Below are positions 22,610-32,998 of a DNA stretch of 64,000 nt, piece by piece (within the stretch, counting starts at the first letter, position 1; every line of letters begins with the position of its first letter). Location: contig CM062297.1 in assembly GCA_031216915.1 (NCBI GenBank), positions 827,168,786-827,232,785 of the forward strand, written 5' to 3'. The notes beneath the pieces were generated by a model, which had not been told where the DNA came from, made no database searches, and saw only the letters and a list, made by a program, of their open reading frames with translations. Position numbers and translations under genes: made by a program. The stretch comes from Pictodentalium vernedei. Lineage: Eukaryota; Mollusca; Scaphopoda; Dentaliida; Dentaliidae.

Positions 22610-22823
22610 CTCCAAATGCAGTATCCTAAAGGGGACGGATTCAAGTTTGATTCATTCGTAGTGTTTTTCCATCAATTATGCCTTTAAACTAACTGACATG
22701 GCATAACAACTCTTGGAAGTTTGGAGGTGCTTGTATAAAGCTGCATGGTAGAATTGGACCCAGTCAACAAGACCTATCATAATAATCAACTGACATGGAC
22801 ACCAGAGTTATGAATAACTAGCA

Positions 22824-23400
22824 GGGTACCCGACTTCGTTCGGAAGTCATTGAAGGGGGGTACCGTAGTGTTGGAAAGGTATGAAAAGTAAGGGGGTGGG
22901 GATGGAGGAAGAAAGAGAGAGGGAGAGAAAAAAGCAGCCCGCCAAACAGGCGGCACACTTGGCCCCGTACTTCAGGCAGGGCCTTCGATCCCGATTTTTT
23001 GTCACCATTAATCACAGCATTAGATTCCTGATAAAAGTTACTCTTAGTAGACACCTTTGAAGACTTATATCTGTGAAGACAACTTGGTCAAAACTTTTGG
23101 TGCCCCTATGCACCCCCAGCAACTTTTTTAAACCGCGCCATAAGATTCTTGATGAAAAGATAACCCCAGTAGACCCTTTTAGAGACGTATATCGGGGAAA
23201 AAATGTTTGGGCATAACTTTTGGTTCCCATCCACACCCCCACCCCCACCAATGGAACTTTTTTTAAACCGCACCACAAGATTCCTGATAAAAAAATATCC
23301 CTAATAGACCCCTTTGAAGACGTATATTGGTGAAAAAAATTTGGTCATAACTTGGTACCCCTCTGCACGCCCACCCCCGGGTCTTTTTTAAACCTGACGA
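22824..23400 (+). repeat. Possible head hairpin and three ~127-bp tandem units
   Basis: GGTACCCGACTTC, loop, GGAAGT and GGGGGGTACC (22827-22863) can fold like the other heads. Units with GATTCCTGATAAAA, TAGACCCCTTTGAAGACG and TTTTTAAACC start near 23024, 23150 and 23278. No GTCC tract follows, so membership in the superfamily is tentative. Confidence 0.5.
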
Positions 23401-23599
23401 CGACGTCCGTGACACAAAAAGTACCCCAAATATACCCATTTTGGGTACTCTGAATGGCTCTTTATTCAGTCCTATAGTGGACAGACCTACTGTTCAGCCT
23501 GGTGGGAATTTTTTTTCTTTGGTGGGGTGGGTGGCTGATTTCCAGGCCTGTGCTGATAGGCCTGTTGAAAATGCAATGTTAAAAATGCAAGCCCTGGTT

Positions 23600-23805
23600 T
23601 TACTCCACATGTAAAATTGGACCCGATAAGATAAGAAACGCCGTTTGTGTACAATTCCCCCGTTAGTAGGCTACAGGCCGACAGGCTACATAACCGGTTG
23701 GCAAAATTTGTCTTTATGCTTACAGCTTAGGTTTTGTCACGATATCATGTAGCCTGGGAGTGGGGTATGTTGACAACGACGTTAAATACCAATAAATAAC
23801 TAGAC
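23600..23805 (+). mobile_element. SINE-like 3' fragment
   Basis: AAATTGGACCCGATAAG at the start and GTTAAATACCAATAAATAAC at the end match the family tail loosely. Confidence 0.4.
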
Positions 23806-24600
23806 AGGCTTTGTTTTCTTTGTTTTTGCTTTTTTAAATAAAAATACTATTCTGTCCACTAAAAATAGGTATCGAATACCCCGAGTATAGGGCGGGATGG
23901 CCTACCGCTGGTTCGAAAAGTGTGTCGTCCCTATGTTCCCGTATTCTTGTCTTTGTTATCTACATGTGTATGCACGCAAAAAATTGATGTATGGATTCGG
24001 ATGAAATTCGGCATGAGTGATACTTGTGTCACTGGGAAGGTTATTAGGGGTATGCAATGCAATGCGATGTCCCTATATATTTTTTATTTATTTTTTTATT
24101 TTTGCGGATGCTACTGCACCTAGTAGTAGGCTAATAATTGTAAACCCGAGACGGCAAACCAGTTTCAGCGGCCTTACATGGACGGTGCAAGACTTGCAAG
24201 TCACAGATGATAGTATTAAATATTTAACTAACATGTTTGTATTTGCTGGGAAAAGCTTATTTTTTATTCCAACTGCTAGATGTCGCTATCGGTCATTCGA
24301 CGGGAGAGGGTCTTGATAAAAACACTTTAAAACACTCCCTGACCCTGGCCTGTCTGGCCTGTCTATTGCACAACCCTTTTTTACTTAGGTCACAAATTAG
24401 GTGATGGCATCACTGTCATTAGTGATACAAAATAACTCACAAAAATAGATCCACTCCCAGTTCAAATGATGACCGACATTTTTCTAAAAAATTAATAATA
24501 GTGTCAACGCTGTTATTCAGCATCCTAGAGTATTCGGATTCATTTATAAAAATAACCTAAATAACCCAAGGGCCAGTAACTATACGTATAATAATACCCC
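23806..24600. other. No gene recognised
   Basis: Mixed sequence with short open stretches (24017-24316) that carry no motif I recognise; no repeat ends were identified. Confidence 0.35.
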
Positions 24601-24604
24601 CCGC

Positions 24605-24680
24605 ACCCCTGACCCCCCCCCCCCCCCCCCAAAAAAAAAAAAATAAAAAATAAAGAAATAAAATAAAGAAAAAAAAAACC
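24605..24680 (+). repeat. Poly(C)-poly(A) tract
   Basis: A C-run (about 24613-24630) is followed by an A-run and an AAATAAAG-like purine tract. Confidence 0.85.
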
Positions 24681-24765
24681 CAAACAATCACAACATTCAA
24701 ATTATTATTAATCCGGCAAAATGAAATATTGTTGTTCTAAAATAAATTTCTAGAAATAATATCAC

Positions 24766-24945
24766 GGGTGTCTGATTCTTGGATAATGATATTTAAGACC
24801 ATTATCAAATGTTATTGTTATACTATATAAATATATATTTTTATAGTATAACAGTAACATTTGAAAATGCCATTAACGGTCTTAAGTTAAAATTAAATAT
24901 CATTGACATTATCCAAGAGTCAGACACCTGTGGTAATATTAGCAT
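24766..24945. repeat. Inverted repeat with AT loop
   Basis: GGTGTCTGATTCTTGGATAA and its complement TTATCCAAGAGTCAGACACC flank an AT-rich centre. The middle parts TATAGTATAACA and TGTTATACTATA also pair. Arms are about 70-80 bp, with an indel in the right arm. Confidence 0.65.
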
Positions 24946-25138
24946 TCTTATAAATGAAAGAACACCTAGGCCTATTTCTCCCACGCAGACTCTTCCAATA
25001 AATGTTTACTTATCAGGTCACCAAATAGAAACTTACAGGCATCTTTCTAAGTTTAACTTTAAGTTTAAATCAATAAAGGAAATGTTCATCAATCGTGACC
25101 TTCAATTTTTCGATAATTCAAAACACGCGGTGTTTTGA
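24842..25138 (+). CDS. Hypothetical open frame, partly in an inverted repeat
   Basis: Plus-strand frame that begins inside the inverted repeat and encodes VTFENAINGLKLKLNIIDI, then ISILINERTPRP and FNFKFKSIKEMF before a stop. I do not recognise it. Composition is protein-like after the inverted repeat, so it may be a fragment of an element-encoded protein. No promoter or splice context supports it as a gene. Confidence 0.2.
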   Translation, partial: YSITVTFENAINGLKLKLNIIDIIQESDTCGNISILINERTPRPISPTQTLPINVYLSGHQIETYRHLSKFNFKFKSIKEMFINRDLQFFDNSKHAVF

Positions 25139-25473
25139 CTTTTGACCCTGCGTCGTATTTCAACGGAATCTTGTTCACATCATCACATCGAACATTTCCG
25201 TCGATTAATACCACCGTAACATTGTTAACGCTGTTAGCGTTGAAAAGTATACCTCATACTACAAAAGTATAGTTTGTTAACGCTGATAGCGTGCTAACAG
25301 GCTTAACAGGATGACGCTTGAAGCGTGTAACATCTTAGGGATCGGGTGCCGCAGCAGCTTTCTTTTGCAGATACGCATCCTCAGCCGATATTACGAAGTA
25401 ATTATTTGCTGTCTTTTGTTTTGTTTTTCGAGCTGGTATTTGTGGTATGGGGTATATTTCATTACAAACTGAT

Positions 25474-27330
25474 TCAGCCGAGTTTTTGGGGATGTGGACT
25501 CATAGGTATTTGCTTCAACGTTAAACTTTGATTCACCTTTACCTTATATACCTTCCATGTGCTGAACAGTGGGTCGTCATTCAAATCGCGCCCAGTAATC
25601 AGGGCTTTATTGTATGTATTTATCTTTGGCTGTGTCAAAGTAGATTCGATAATTTCCAAAGCCTTTTCTGTAGTACACGATTCTGTTTTATTACATGCGA
25701 TAAAATCTGTTGTACTTGTGTCTACCGATGGTTCACCTATCGGCCCAACATCATCACAAATAGTGTTGCAGTTATCCAGTTTAAGTTCCCCGTTAGGATC
25801 CACTGACAAAGGGAGGTCGAAAATTTCTTCGTCGGATAATGGCACAGACAATGTAATGGAAGAAACAACATCCGGAGCCACATTTTTGCATAGTAATTCG
25901 TTTTCGGAAATGGCATCAATTGGCGCTGACGTTGCAAGATTCTTAAGAGAAGACTGAATTTCAGCGGGTGGAACTATATCATTTACAGTGGTGGGGTTCT
26001 GTGACAGAGATGGCGCATATGCTTCATTTGGAATCTTAGTTGGATCAAAGGGAAATATCCCAGTTGCCCGAAAACCACTCTTTACCCAACGTAACGGCCA
26101 AAACCGGCCAGCGCGATTCTCAAAAATCGCCAATGAAGTTTTATTATTTTTTCATTTTTTGTCTCAAAAACATAGGTTATGACCCCTCGTTGGAACGAGC
26201 TCGTCGAGCTCGTTCCAACGAGGGGTCATAACCTATGTTTTTGAGACAAAAAAAATGAAAAAAATTAGTTATTCAAGAATTTTTTTTGCAAGTGTCGTCT
26301 GCTTTTCATGTTAGGTAAAGGGTTATATTTGATTCAGTCATCGATACTCCCCATGCTTTTCCAAATAATCTTAAAAACTGTAAATGGCCAACAGCTATTC
26401 CGGTATGCTTTGTGAAAGAATCCATTTCAATATTGAAATTAGATTTTAAAGACGCTCTATCAAACGGCTGTGTCCAATTACTCGTGTGGCTTGGTAATTC
26501 TACTAAAATGATATCCTCTTTTCTAGCTAACTCAATAAATTCAAGATTGTTATGTGAAGAGTGGCCATCAAAAATTAGAATCTGAGGTCGCTCTGGACCG
26601 ATAGCTTTAATAAATGTTTCCGAAAACCACAAACGGCCGATCCCCTCTTTTGTCCGCCCTGTTGTATATTGGTGAATCTTTAGAAATAGATTCCAAATCG
26701 TAGCCTTCAATTTTCTTTTTTGTTTTACCCTGGATTATACAATGTGGCGGAATATAAGTTCCTGCTGCACTACCACAGGCAATTACAGTTATAGTTTCTC
26801 GCGCACAAGATACTTTTCCATGAACTGTTTTGGACCCTTTTTTGGCAAGAACGCGTCCCGGTTTGTGCTGCATACTTACACCTGTTTCATCCATATTCCA
26901 AATTTTGTCGGGACATTTACCCAGCTCATTTTTAACGAGCACTTCCTTCAGTGCCGCAAAATATTTCATTATTCTAGGACGCGACATCGCATCATGTCGC
27001 ACTGTTGCTGTTGCTTCTGGGCGTCGTAAGGAGAAATTTGGGTGACGTTTTTTCAGCCTTCTCCACCACATACCAGGTCTATCCCGCTTAAACGCCATTC
27101 CTTTTCGATTTGCAAAGACACCGGCAAATCGCAAAAAATTACTTTTTGTAAATCCTACTCCCATCTCAGCTCTTTGTGTGGCAACATCAATCATTTCTGC
27201 CTCCTCCGCTTCACTAATCAAACTTTGTTTTCCCCATTTTGCCCCCTCCGTTTTTTTTTCTCTAACGCGATCATGCAGAGAGGATTTGGGGACACCATAT
27301 GTCTTTGCTGCTAGCCTTATTGACGTGCCA
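25474..27330 (-). pseudogene. Pogo/Tigger-like DDE transposase, interrupted
   Basis: The minus-strand reading starts at the N-side with GTSIRLAAKTYGVPKSSL, a psq-type helix-turn-helix (about 27265-27330). A CENP-B-like region follows, then KIWNMDETG (first catalytic Asp), ILIFDGHSSHNN (second Asp) and LPSHTSNWTQPFDR (third Asp region), ending with a C-terminal SGFRATGIFPFDP block and an acidic tail. Breaks: the N-terminus is cut at 27330 by a hairpin-headed element; a one-base frameshift lies near 26670; a TTAA MITE splits the C-terminal part at 26079-26322. Such proteins cut and paste DNA at TA sites; this copy cannot be functional. No TIRs were found. Confidence 0.8.
26079..26322. mobile_element. 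TTAA MITE inside the transposase, copy 2
   Basis: Nearly identical to 1129-1372, including the central perfect palindrome. The interrupted codons read N-I on one side and K-S-G-F-R on the other. Joining them recreates a TTAA in the coding frame, which is the expected target. The left boundary has lost about seven bases and the right TTAA one base. Confidence 0.75.
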
Positions 27331-27725
27331 TTTTTATACGCCCGTTTGAAAAACGGGACGTATTATAGTATGGCGTCCGTCCGTCCGTCCGTCCGTCCGT
27401 CCGTCCGTCCGTCCGTTTGGTTTCCGAACAATAACTTTAGTATTTGTTTTCCGATCGGCTCCAAATGTGGTATGTGGTTTAATCACAACAAAATACAGGT
27501 CAAGTTCGAATATGGGGTCAGTCCGAACATTTTTCGCCTGAATTATGGCCCCAGTTGGACTTAGAATTTGTCAAATATTTGGTTTCTGGATGATAACTTT
27601 AGTATTTGTTTTCCGATCGGCTCCAAATGTGGTATGTGGTTTAATCACAACAAAATACAGGTCAAGTTCGAATATGGGGTCGGTCCGAACATTTTTCGCC
27701 TGAATTATGGCCCCAGTTGGACTAA
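27331..27725 (+). mobile_element. Hairpin-headed element with two near-identical cores
   Basis: Head ATACGCCCGTTT, loop GAA, AAACGGGACGTAT (27334-27362), then a long (GTCC)n (27367-27416). Two ~162-bp cores (27421-27725) have TCCGATCGGCTCCAAATG, CAGGTCAAGTTCGAATATGG and GAATTATGGCCCCAGTTGG. They are almost identical, implying a recent duplication. Inserted in a T run within the transposase pseudogene. The tail was not recognised. Confidence 0.7.
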
Positions 27726-28075
27726 GTAAATCAATAAACGCAATCATCGATACTCAAAGCCCACAGCTTGACATTTTTGATGTTGCATATAGTTCTTGCC
27801 CCAAAATAATGTTTTTTGCCTTAAGCGGTCCGTTTTGCCCCACCTTCTGGCGACGCAGGTGCGGCGCCGATATATAGGAGATATTTGCGACAGTAAAATC
27901 TTCGTTTTTAACCTCATCTTATTCAGCACCAGGCGGTTAACCATTTCCATTCTAATACAATTCGATTGTAAACATTGGAAGTTGGTATATTTCCAATCTA
28001 AGAGAAAACATTGCTAGAATCTGAATACTCATTATTTATTGCCAACCCTCATGCGTGAACAGCTCATAATAATAA

Positions 28076-30449
28076 GAATACCAACAAGCACGAAATAAAG
28101 TAAACAAGATAAAAGACGACAACCGGAGAGTGCGAAATAGTAGTCTTATTAGGACGATAAGAACGACAGGGGGGTCGAGTTCGAGCGTATTTTGGAAATG
28201 GGTGAACAAACGTAACAAAGGGAATAACCAACAGAGCATTAAAGTAGATGGCAGAGTTACAGAAGAGCGAGATCAAATCGCATTAGAACTAGTCAAGCAC
28301 TGGGAAAAGGTAAACGATAAGCGATGGGGCATGGGGAACCCACCGGAGTGTCCGAACCAGGTCGAGGAAAATCTCTCGGACTTCGTGTGCAGCGAAATCA
28401 AAACTGAGGAGGTGCGAAGGGTGATCTCAAAATTGAGGAATGGAAAAGCGGGAGGGGTGGACGAAATTCCTAACGAGTTTATCAAAAAAGGGGGAGAGGA
28501 ACTCTTGGAAAGCCTAACTGCCCTATTCAATTTAGCCATAGAAAAACAAGAGGTCCCAAAGGAGTGGAGGGAAAGCAAAGTGACATTTATTCACAAAAAG
28601 GGGGAAAAAGACGTTTTGGATAACTATCGAGGGATCTCTGTCAGTAGCAACATTGGAAAGGTTCTCTGTAAAGTCCTTTATGGGAGACTAGAGGAGGTAA
28701 TTGAGGAGAAGGGTTTTTTTGGGAGTGATCCAGAATGGCTTCAGGAAGGGAAGGAGAGTTACTGACCATCTTTTCACACTATCCCAAATGATAGAATCCG
28801 CGAAAGCAAAAAAGAAAAAGATGTTTATGGCCTTTTTGGATATCAAGAAGGCATACGATAGAGTATGGAGGGAAGGTATGTGGCGCAAGCTGGAGGCTAT
28901 GGGCTTAGGAGGCGAGTTTGTTGGAATTATGAAAGCATTATATCAAGATGTACAGAGTGAACTTAGCCTGGGAAACATTACAACGAAACGTGTGCCTATG
29001 GAGATAGGCCTAAAACAGGGGTGTATCCTTTCGCCGATCCTGTTTGCATTGTACATCAAAGGCTTAGGAGATGAACTCCTGCGTAGCGAGGAGGGGGTAG
29101 CAGTTGGTGACGTGAAGATCCCAGGGCTATTTTTTGCAGACGATATGGTTCTAGTGTCAGAGAGCGAAGAGGGGCTAACGAAAATGCTGGGAATTGTTGG
29201 GAAATATGGGAGCAAATGGAGACTCGAACTTAATGAAAGCAAGAGCAAAGTTATACCTGTGGGCCGCAAAGTGGACCCCACTCGAAGGTGGAGAGTGGGT
29301 GAGTTCTGCATTTCGGAAGGGAGCAGCAAACTTCTCAATGTGGGAGAGACGGGTGATTACGAGTATTTGGGGGTAAATATAAACATTACAGGAAGAGGCA
29401 TCTACCGGAACCACACAAATAAATCGATTTTGAAGGGGAAGCGAATCCTTAACCAAATGAAACTTATAGGGAGAAACAGTTTCAATAAGGTTTTCGTGGG
29501 GAAAACCATTTGGGAAATGGTGGGGCTGCCAAGTATAACATACGGTACGGAAGTGGTACCCCTAAACCAGACGGCCGTAAAGAGCTTGGAAATCCTGCAG
29601 AACGATGCAGGCCGATGGATAACGGGGTCGAGTAATGCCGCAGCGCTAGAAGCAATCAGGGGTGAGCTTGGGTGGATGAGGATCAAGGACAGGATAGACC
29701 TGTTGAAGCTCGGTTATCTTAATTATTTGGTAAATCTCCCCGACAGCCGATGGTGTAAAGTAATGTTCCTGAGAATTTTCAACTCAAATATCAAAACGGG
29801 GTGGATGGTCCAAATGAGGGAGCTAGTAGAGAACTACTCATTGGAGATCTCGGACCTGGACGTTGGGGCAAACCAGGGTAAAAAAATCGTCAGAGAAAGG
29901 GTCATGGATGATTGTAACCGTAATTGGCGAGAGGGGGTCAAATCAAAGAGGTCTTTGGGTGGCCTGCGTGATAAAGAGAAGCCAGGTTTTGAAGAGTACC
30001 TTGATGGCACCTTTGGGGGGTCACTGTTGTTCAAGCTGAGGTCGCGATCCCTGGAGCTGAGGGGAAAAATTGGGAAAGACGGTGAAAGGGAGTGCCAGAT
30101 GTGTAACTTGGACATGGTGGAGACCCTGGAACACTTTCTTCTTGAATGCCCAAAGTATCAGCCTAAAAGAATGAGATTCACTGGGAGTATAATGGGGAAG
30201 TGGGATGGGAGAATGAAGGACATGTGGTTAGGGGGAGACTCAAAGGAGAGGGTTAATATGCTAATCGGAGAGATTGGGAAGAATGGGACAAGGGATATCA
30301 TCAAGCAGTTCGTCTCTGAGTGTTGGGAGGAGAGGAGAAGCGTGGGAATAGGGAGGCAGTTGGGAGTACAGGGGTAACCATGGCCTTCTCGTCCGAGAAC
30401 CGCGACAAATCAGCGGCTGGCCAAAGTGTTGTTATTATTATTATTACGA
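28076..30449 (+). mobile_element. Non-LTR retrotransposon copy A, 5' truncated
   Basis: The coding homology starts near 28076 without the endonuclease, so the copy is 5' truncated. It runs through the reverse transcriptase and a Cys-His motif to a 3' end with GGCTGGCCAAAGTGTTG followed by a (TTA)n tail at 30430-30447. The same 3' end occurs at 36120-36147 and, inverted, at 57868-57930. Confidence 0.8.
28130..30377 (+). pseudogene. Reverse transcriptase ORF, copy A, one frameshift
   Basis: RT of the APE class. Visible blocks: GISVSSNIGKVLCK, FLDIKKAYDRVW (motif A with catalytic Asp), LKQGCILSPILFALY (motif B), GLFFADDMVLV (motif C, about 29127-29150). The C-terminal CQMCNLDMVETLEHFLLEC fits a C-x2-C...H...C zinc-binding motif. 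The frame is open from 28130 to about 28713 and from 28701 to 30377. One extra T in a run of seven (28713-28720) shifts it. The active site is intact. The clade is not assigned; homology to copy B extends throughout. Confidence 0.8.
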
Positions 30450-31322
30450 TCATTGATGTGTACTTGAAAAAATCACATGTAGTAACATTTTCATTCGGTT
30501 TACTTTACATAATAAACCTATTTCACCTTCAGTAAAAATTCATCTTTCTGGAAAAAAAGTCGTTTTAGGGCAAAACAGTTCAATTGGGTTTCGATATAGC
30601 AGCCAGCCACTAGAACAGTTCTAAAAAAAAAACTTTGTTACAATGTTGCCCTCACCGCTGCGTGCTGCCGACGAGTCGATAGGCCTACGAAGTCTACTGT
30701 GTAATCCTATTTGATTCACATTTCGGCCATGAAGCAGCACGTTTCAGACGGCGACACGCCGTCAGCGCCTGAAGATGTTTGACAGCTAGTACATGCAGTT
30801 ACTAATTAACACAGACAATATTTTCCGGACACAGATTGATGTGTATTTTTAAATGACTAATTAAGGATTTTTGCAAGTATTTTAGTATTTCTGTTTTATA
30901 CAAGGATATTATTTTGCTTTAAATTTAATTCTCAGCAACGAAACTTAAATCGAATGCCACCTATATGACTTACCTACATGGGTGTATGAGATGGGATGGG
31001 GCCCTCTCATTCTTCTTCAACAATAAGCAGCTAATTTTGCAGTTTTCTTTGAAAGGGAATAATATTTTCAGAACAGATTGTTCAGATGTAGGGGATTTTT
31101 TTATAATTTTGGCAAATATCAGGGCCGTGGGCCGAGAATTTTCATAGGCAAATTATAGGCAAGAGCCTGCGTTTTGATTTTGAAACAATAGTTCAGGGCA
31201 GTTTGATTGGACAGCCCCCATCTCCAAAAAAATGTCCTCCAAAAGCCTATCATTTTAGCCACTTTCCATCAGTCCTCTTTAAAACTACTTACCAAATGCA
31301 AATTCAAAATACCAAATTCCAA
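30450..31322. other. No gene recognised
   Basis: Sequence between the retrotransposon copy and the TIR element. No repeat ends or coding motifs identified. Confidence 0.4.
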
Positions 31323-31330
31323 ATTTAAGA

Positions 31331-32331
31331 GGGAGCGGGTCTTTTCGGCCTCGGGAACATTCGGCCTCGGGAACATTCGGCCTGGGAACATTCGGCCTCC
31401 GTTTTCAACAAGGGAGACTAAGAGAGATGTAGTTATATCATTCCCTTTATATTTCTCCGATGCTTCCTCTAACTTCTTGGATATCTTTGGACAAGCAAGT
31501 AAGCGAACAAGATTGATATTGGACTTGAATGAATGAAAAGTTTCAGCGCGCCAAAGGCGCACGGGGATGATGTGGGATTTAAATCCCTTGCGCGACCAAA
31601 ATAACTTTGCTTTATAATTTTATTTCCTTATGAATACTGAAGTCTGAAATCGCAGTTTGTTGGTTGTTTTAGAAAAACAGAAAAATAAACCCAAACAGTC
31701 GCTGGTTTGGGAGTAGCCCCCGCATGTTATCCATACAGTAACGGTTACAAAAGGAAAAAATCTACCGATATGTGTTTCTGAAAGCTGAAGCAATTAATGA
31801 AATTAAAGGTTTCAGCGCACAGGGACGATGTGGGATTTAAATCCCCTGAGACCCGAACAACTTTATTTGCTTTATTACTTTATTTGATTACGAATCCACG
31901 AACGTTTTTTTTTAAAGCTGGTAAATATCTATCAACCTACAAGGGAGAGGGATATAGTTACAGTCCACATAAAAAGGTTTAAGTGTTCAAAGAAACTGTA
32001 AAAACAGTATATATGATCGCCTAATCAAGTGCGATTAAATCAATCAAGCTTCAGTCGTACTGTAAAAACGCAGTATGAGTATCCCATCAGAGGCCGGAAC
32101 TTTGATCACTGCTTCAGAAGAACTTATAAAAACAAACTTTTAAAGCTGAGTTGTGCCAAACAACACCCAAGTTATTTTGGGTTATTTTTCAACTCCCAAA
32201 ATCAGAAATGTTTTACCGAAAGTGGGAACATTCGGCCTCAAAAGTGGGAACATTCGGCCTCGACTGAGGCCGAATGTTCCCGGAAAAATACCTGGGGCCG
32301 AATGTTCCCGAGGCCGAAAAGACCCGGACCC
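31331..32331. mobile_element. TIR element with perfect 8-bp target duplication ATTTAAGA
   Basis: ATTTAAGA flanks it at 31323-31330 and 32332-32339. The ends are GGGAGCGGGTCTTTTCGGCC and the near-complement GGCCGAAAAGACCCGGACCC. Next to each end lie repeats of GGGAACATTCGGCCTC, three on the left and at least four in both orientations on the right. Inside, a block around GATGTGGGATTTAAATCCC occurs twice (31560s and 31820s). 8-bp duplications fit hAT or P; no transposase ORF is present. Confidence 0.75.
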
Positions 32332-32527
32332 ATTTAAGATTGACAAAATATTGGAGCAGATACATAAGAAATTATTTTGTTTTGAACTAGATACCAAGAA
32401 AATAATATTGGCAGAACTGTTCAGATAACAAACTGGTGAAGTATAGTACTAGTACAAAATCTAATGTAAACATTAATAAATCTGAATATTATCAACCAAA
32501 ATAAGTTGGAGCTTTCTGGTGAGAACA

Positions 32528-32552
32528 ACGCCCCCCCCCCCCCCCCCCCCTC
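32528..32552 (+). repeat. Poly(C) tract
   Basis: C-run of about 20 bases. The flanking 32340-32930 holds no gene that I can see. Confidence 0.85.
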
Positions 32553-32998
32553 CCTTATTTAACTTTCAGCCTCTAAGACTGTTGGATACTCATTTCGTGA
32601 GCTTTCGAGAAAATGCTGTCAGGTTATAGATGGGTGGGTTGTAAAAAAAGGTGTACAAACTAAATTACTTGTGAAGTTGTGGAGACAAGACATGACATTT
32701 TCTTGCAGTTATTTATCGTGCAATATATTTCTCCCTTTGTTTTTCTGTAGTAAATGTAGTCAACCTAAAGCCTTTATTTGTAAGTGCAGCCCATTTCAGA
32801 AATAGGTTATCAAGACGAAATAAAAAGAAGGCTAAATTTCAAGTCAGAAACTTAATAATGTTGAAAAATAAAGTGCTAACTTACCAAGACTACACAGAGT
32901 TCACTCAGAATGGAATCTTGAACTGCCTCAGTTAGGAAGCAGGAGTGTTGCCGTTGGTGTTGTATACTTAGCAGTGGAGGGAAGTAAGCCCTAGTGGA

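Noticed and set aside
25528..27314. Plus-strand ORFs across the transposase
   Set aside because: Shadows of the minus-strand transposase, whose DDE motifs and helix-turn-helix are clear.
31797..32428. Overlapping ORFs inside the TIR element
   Set aside because: They read through subterminal repeats; no transposase motif.
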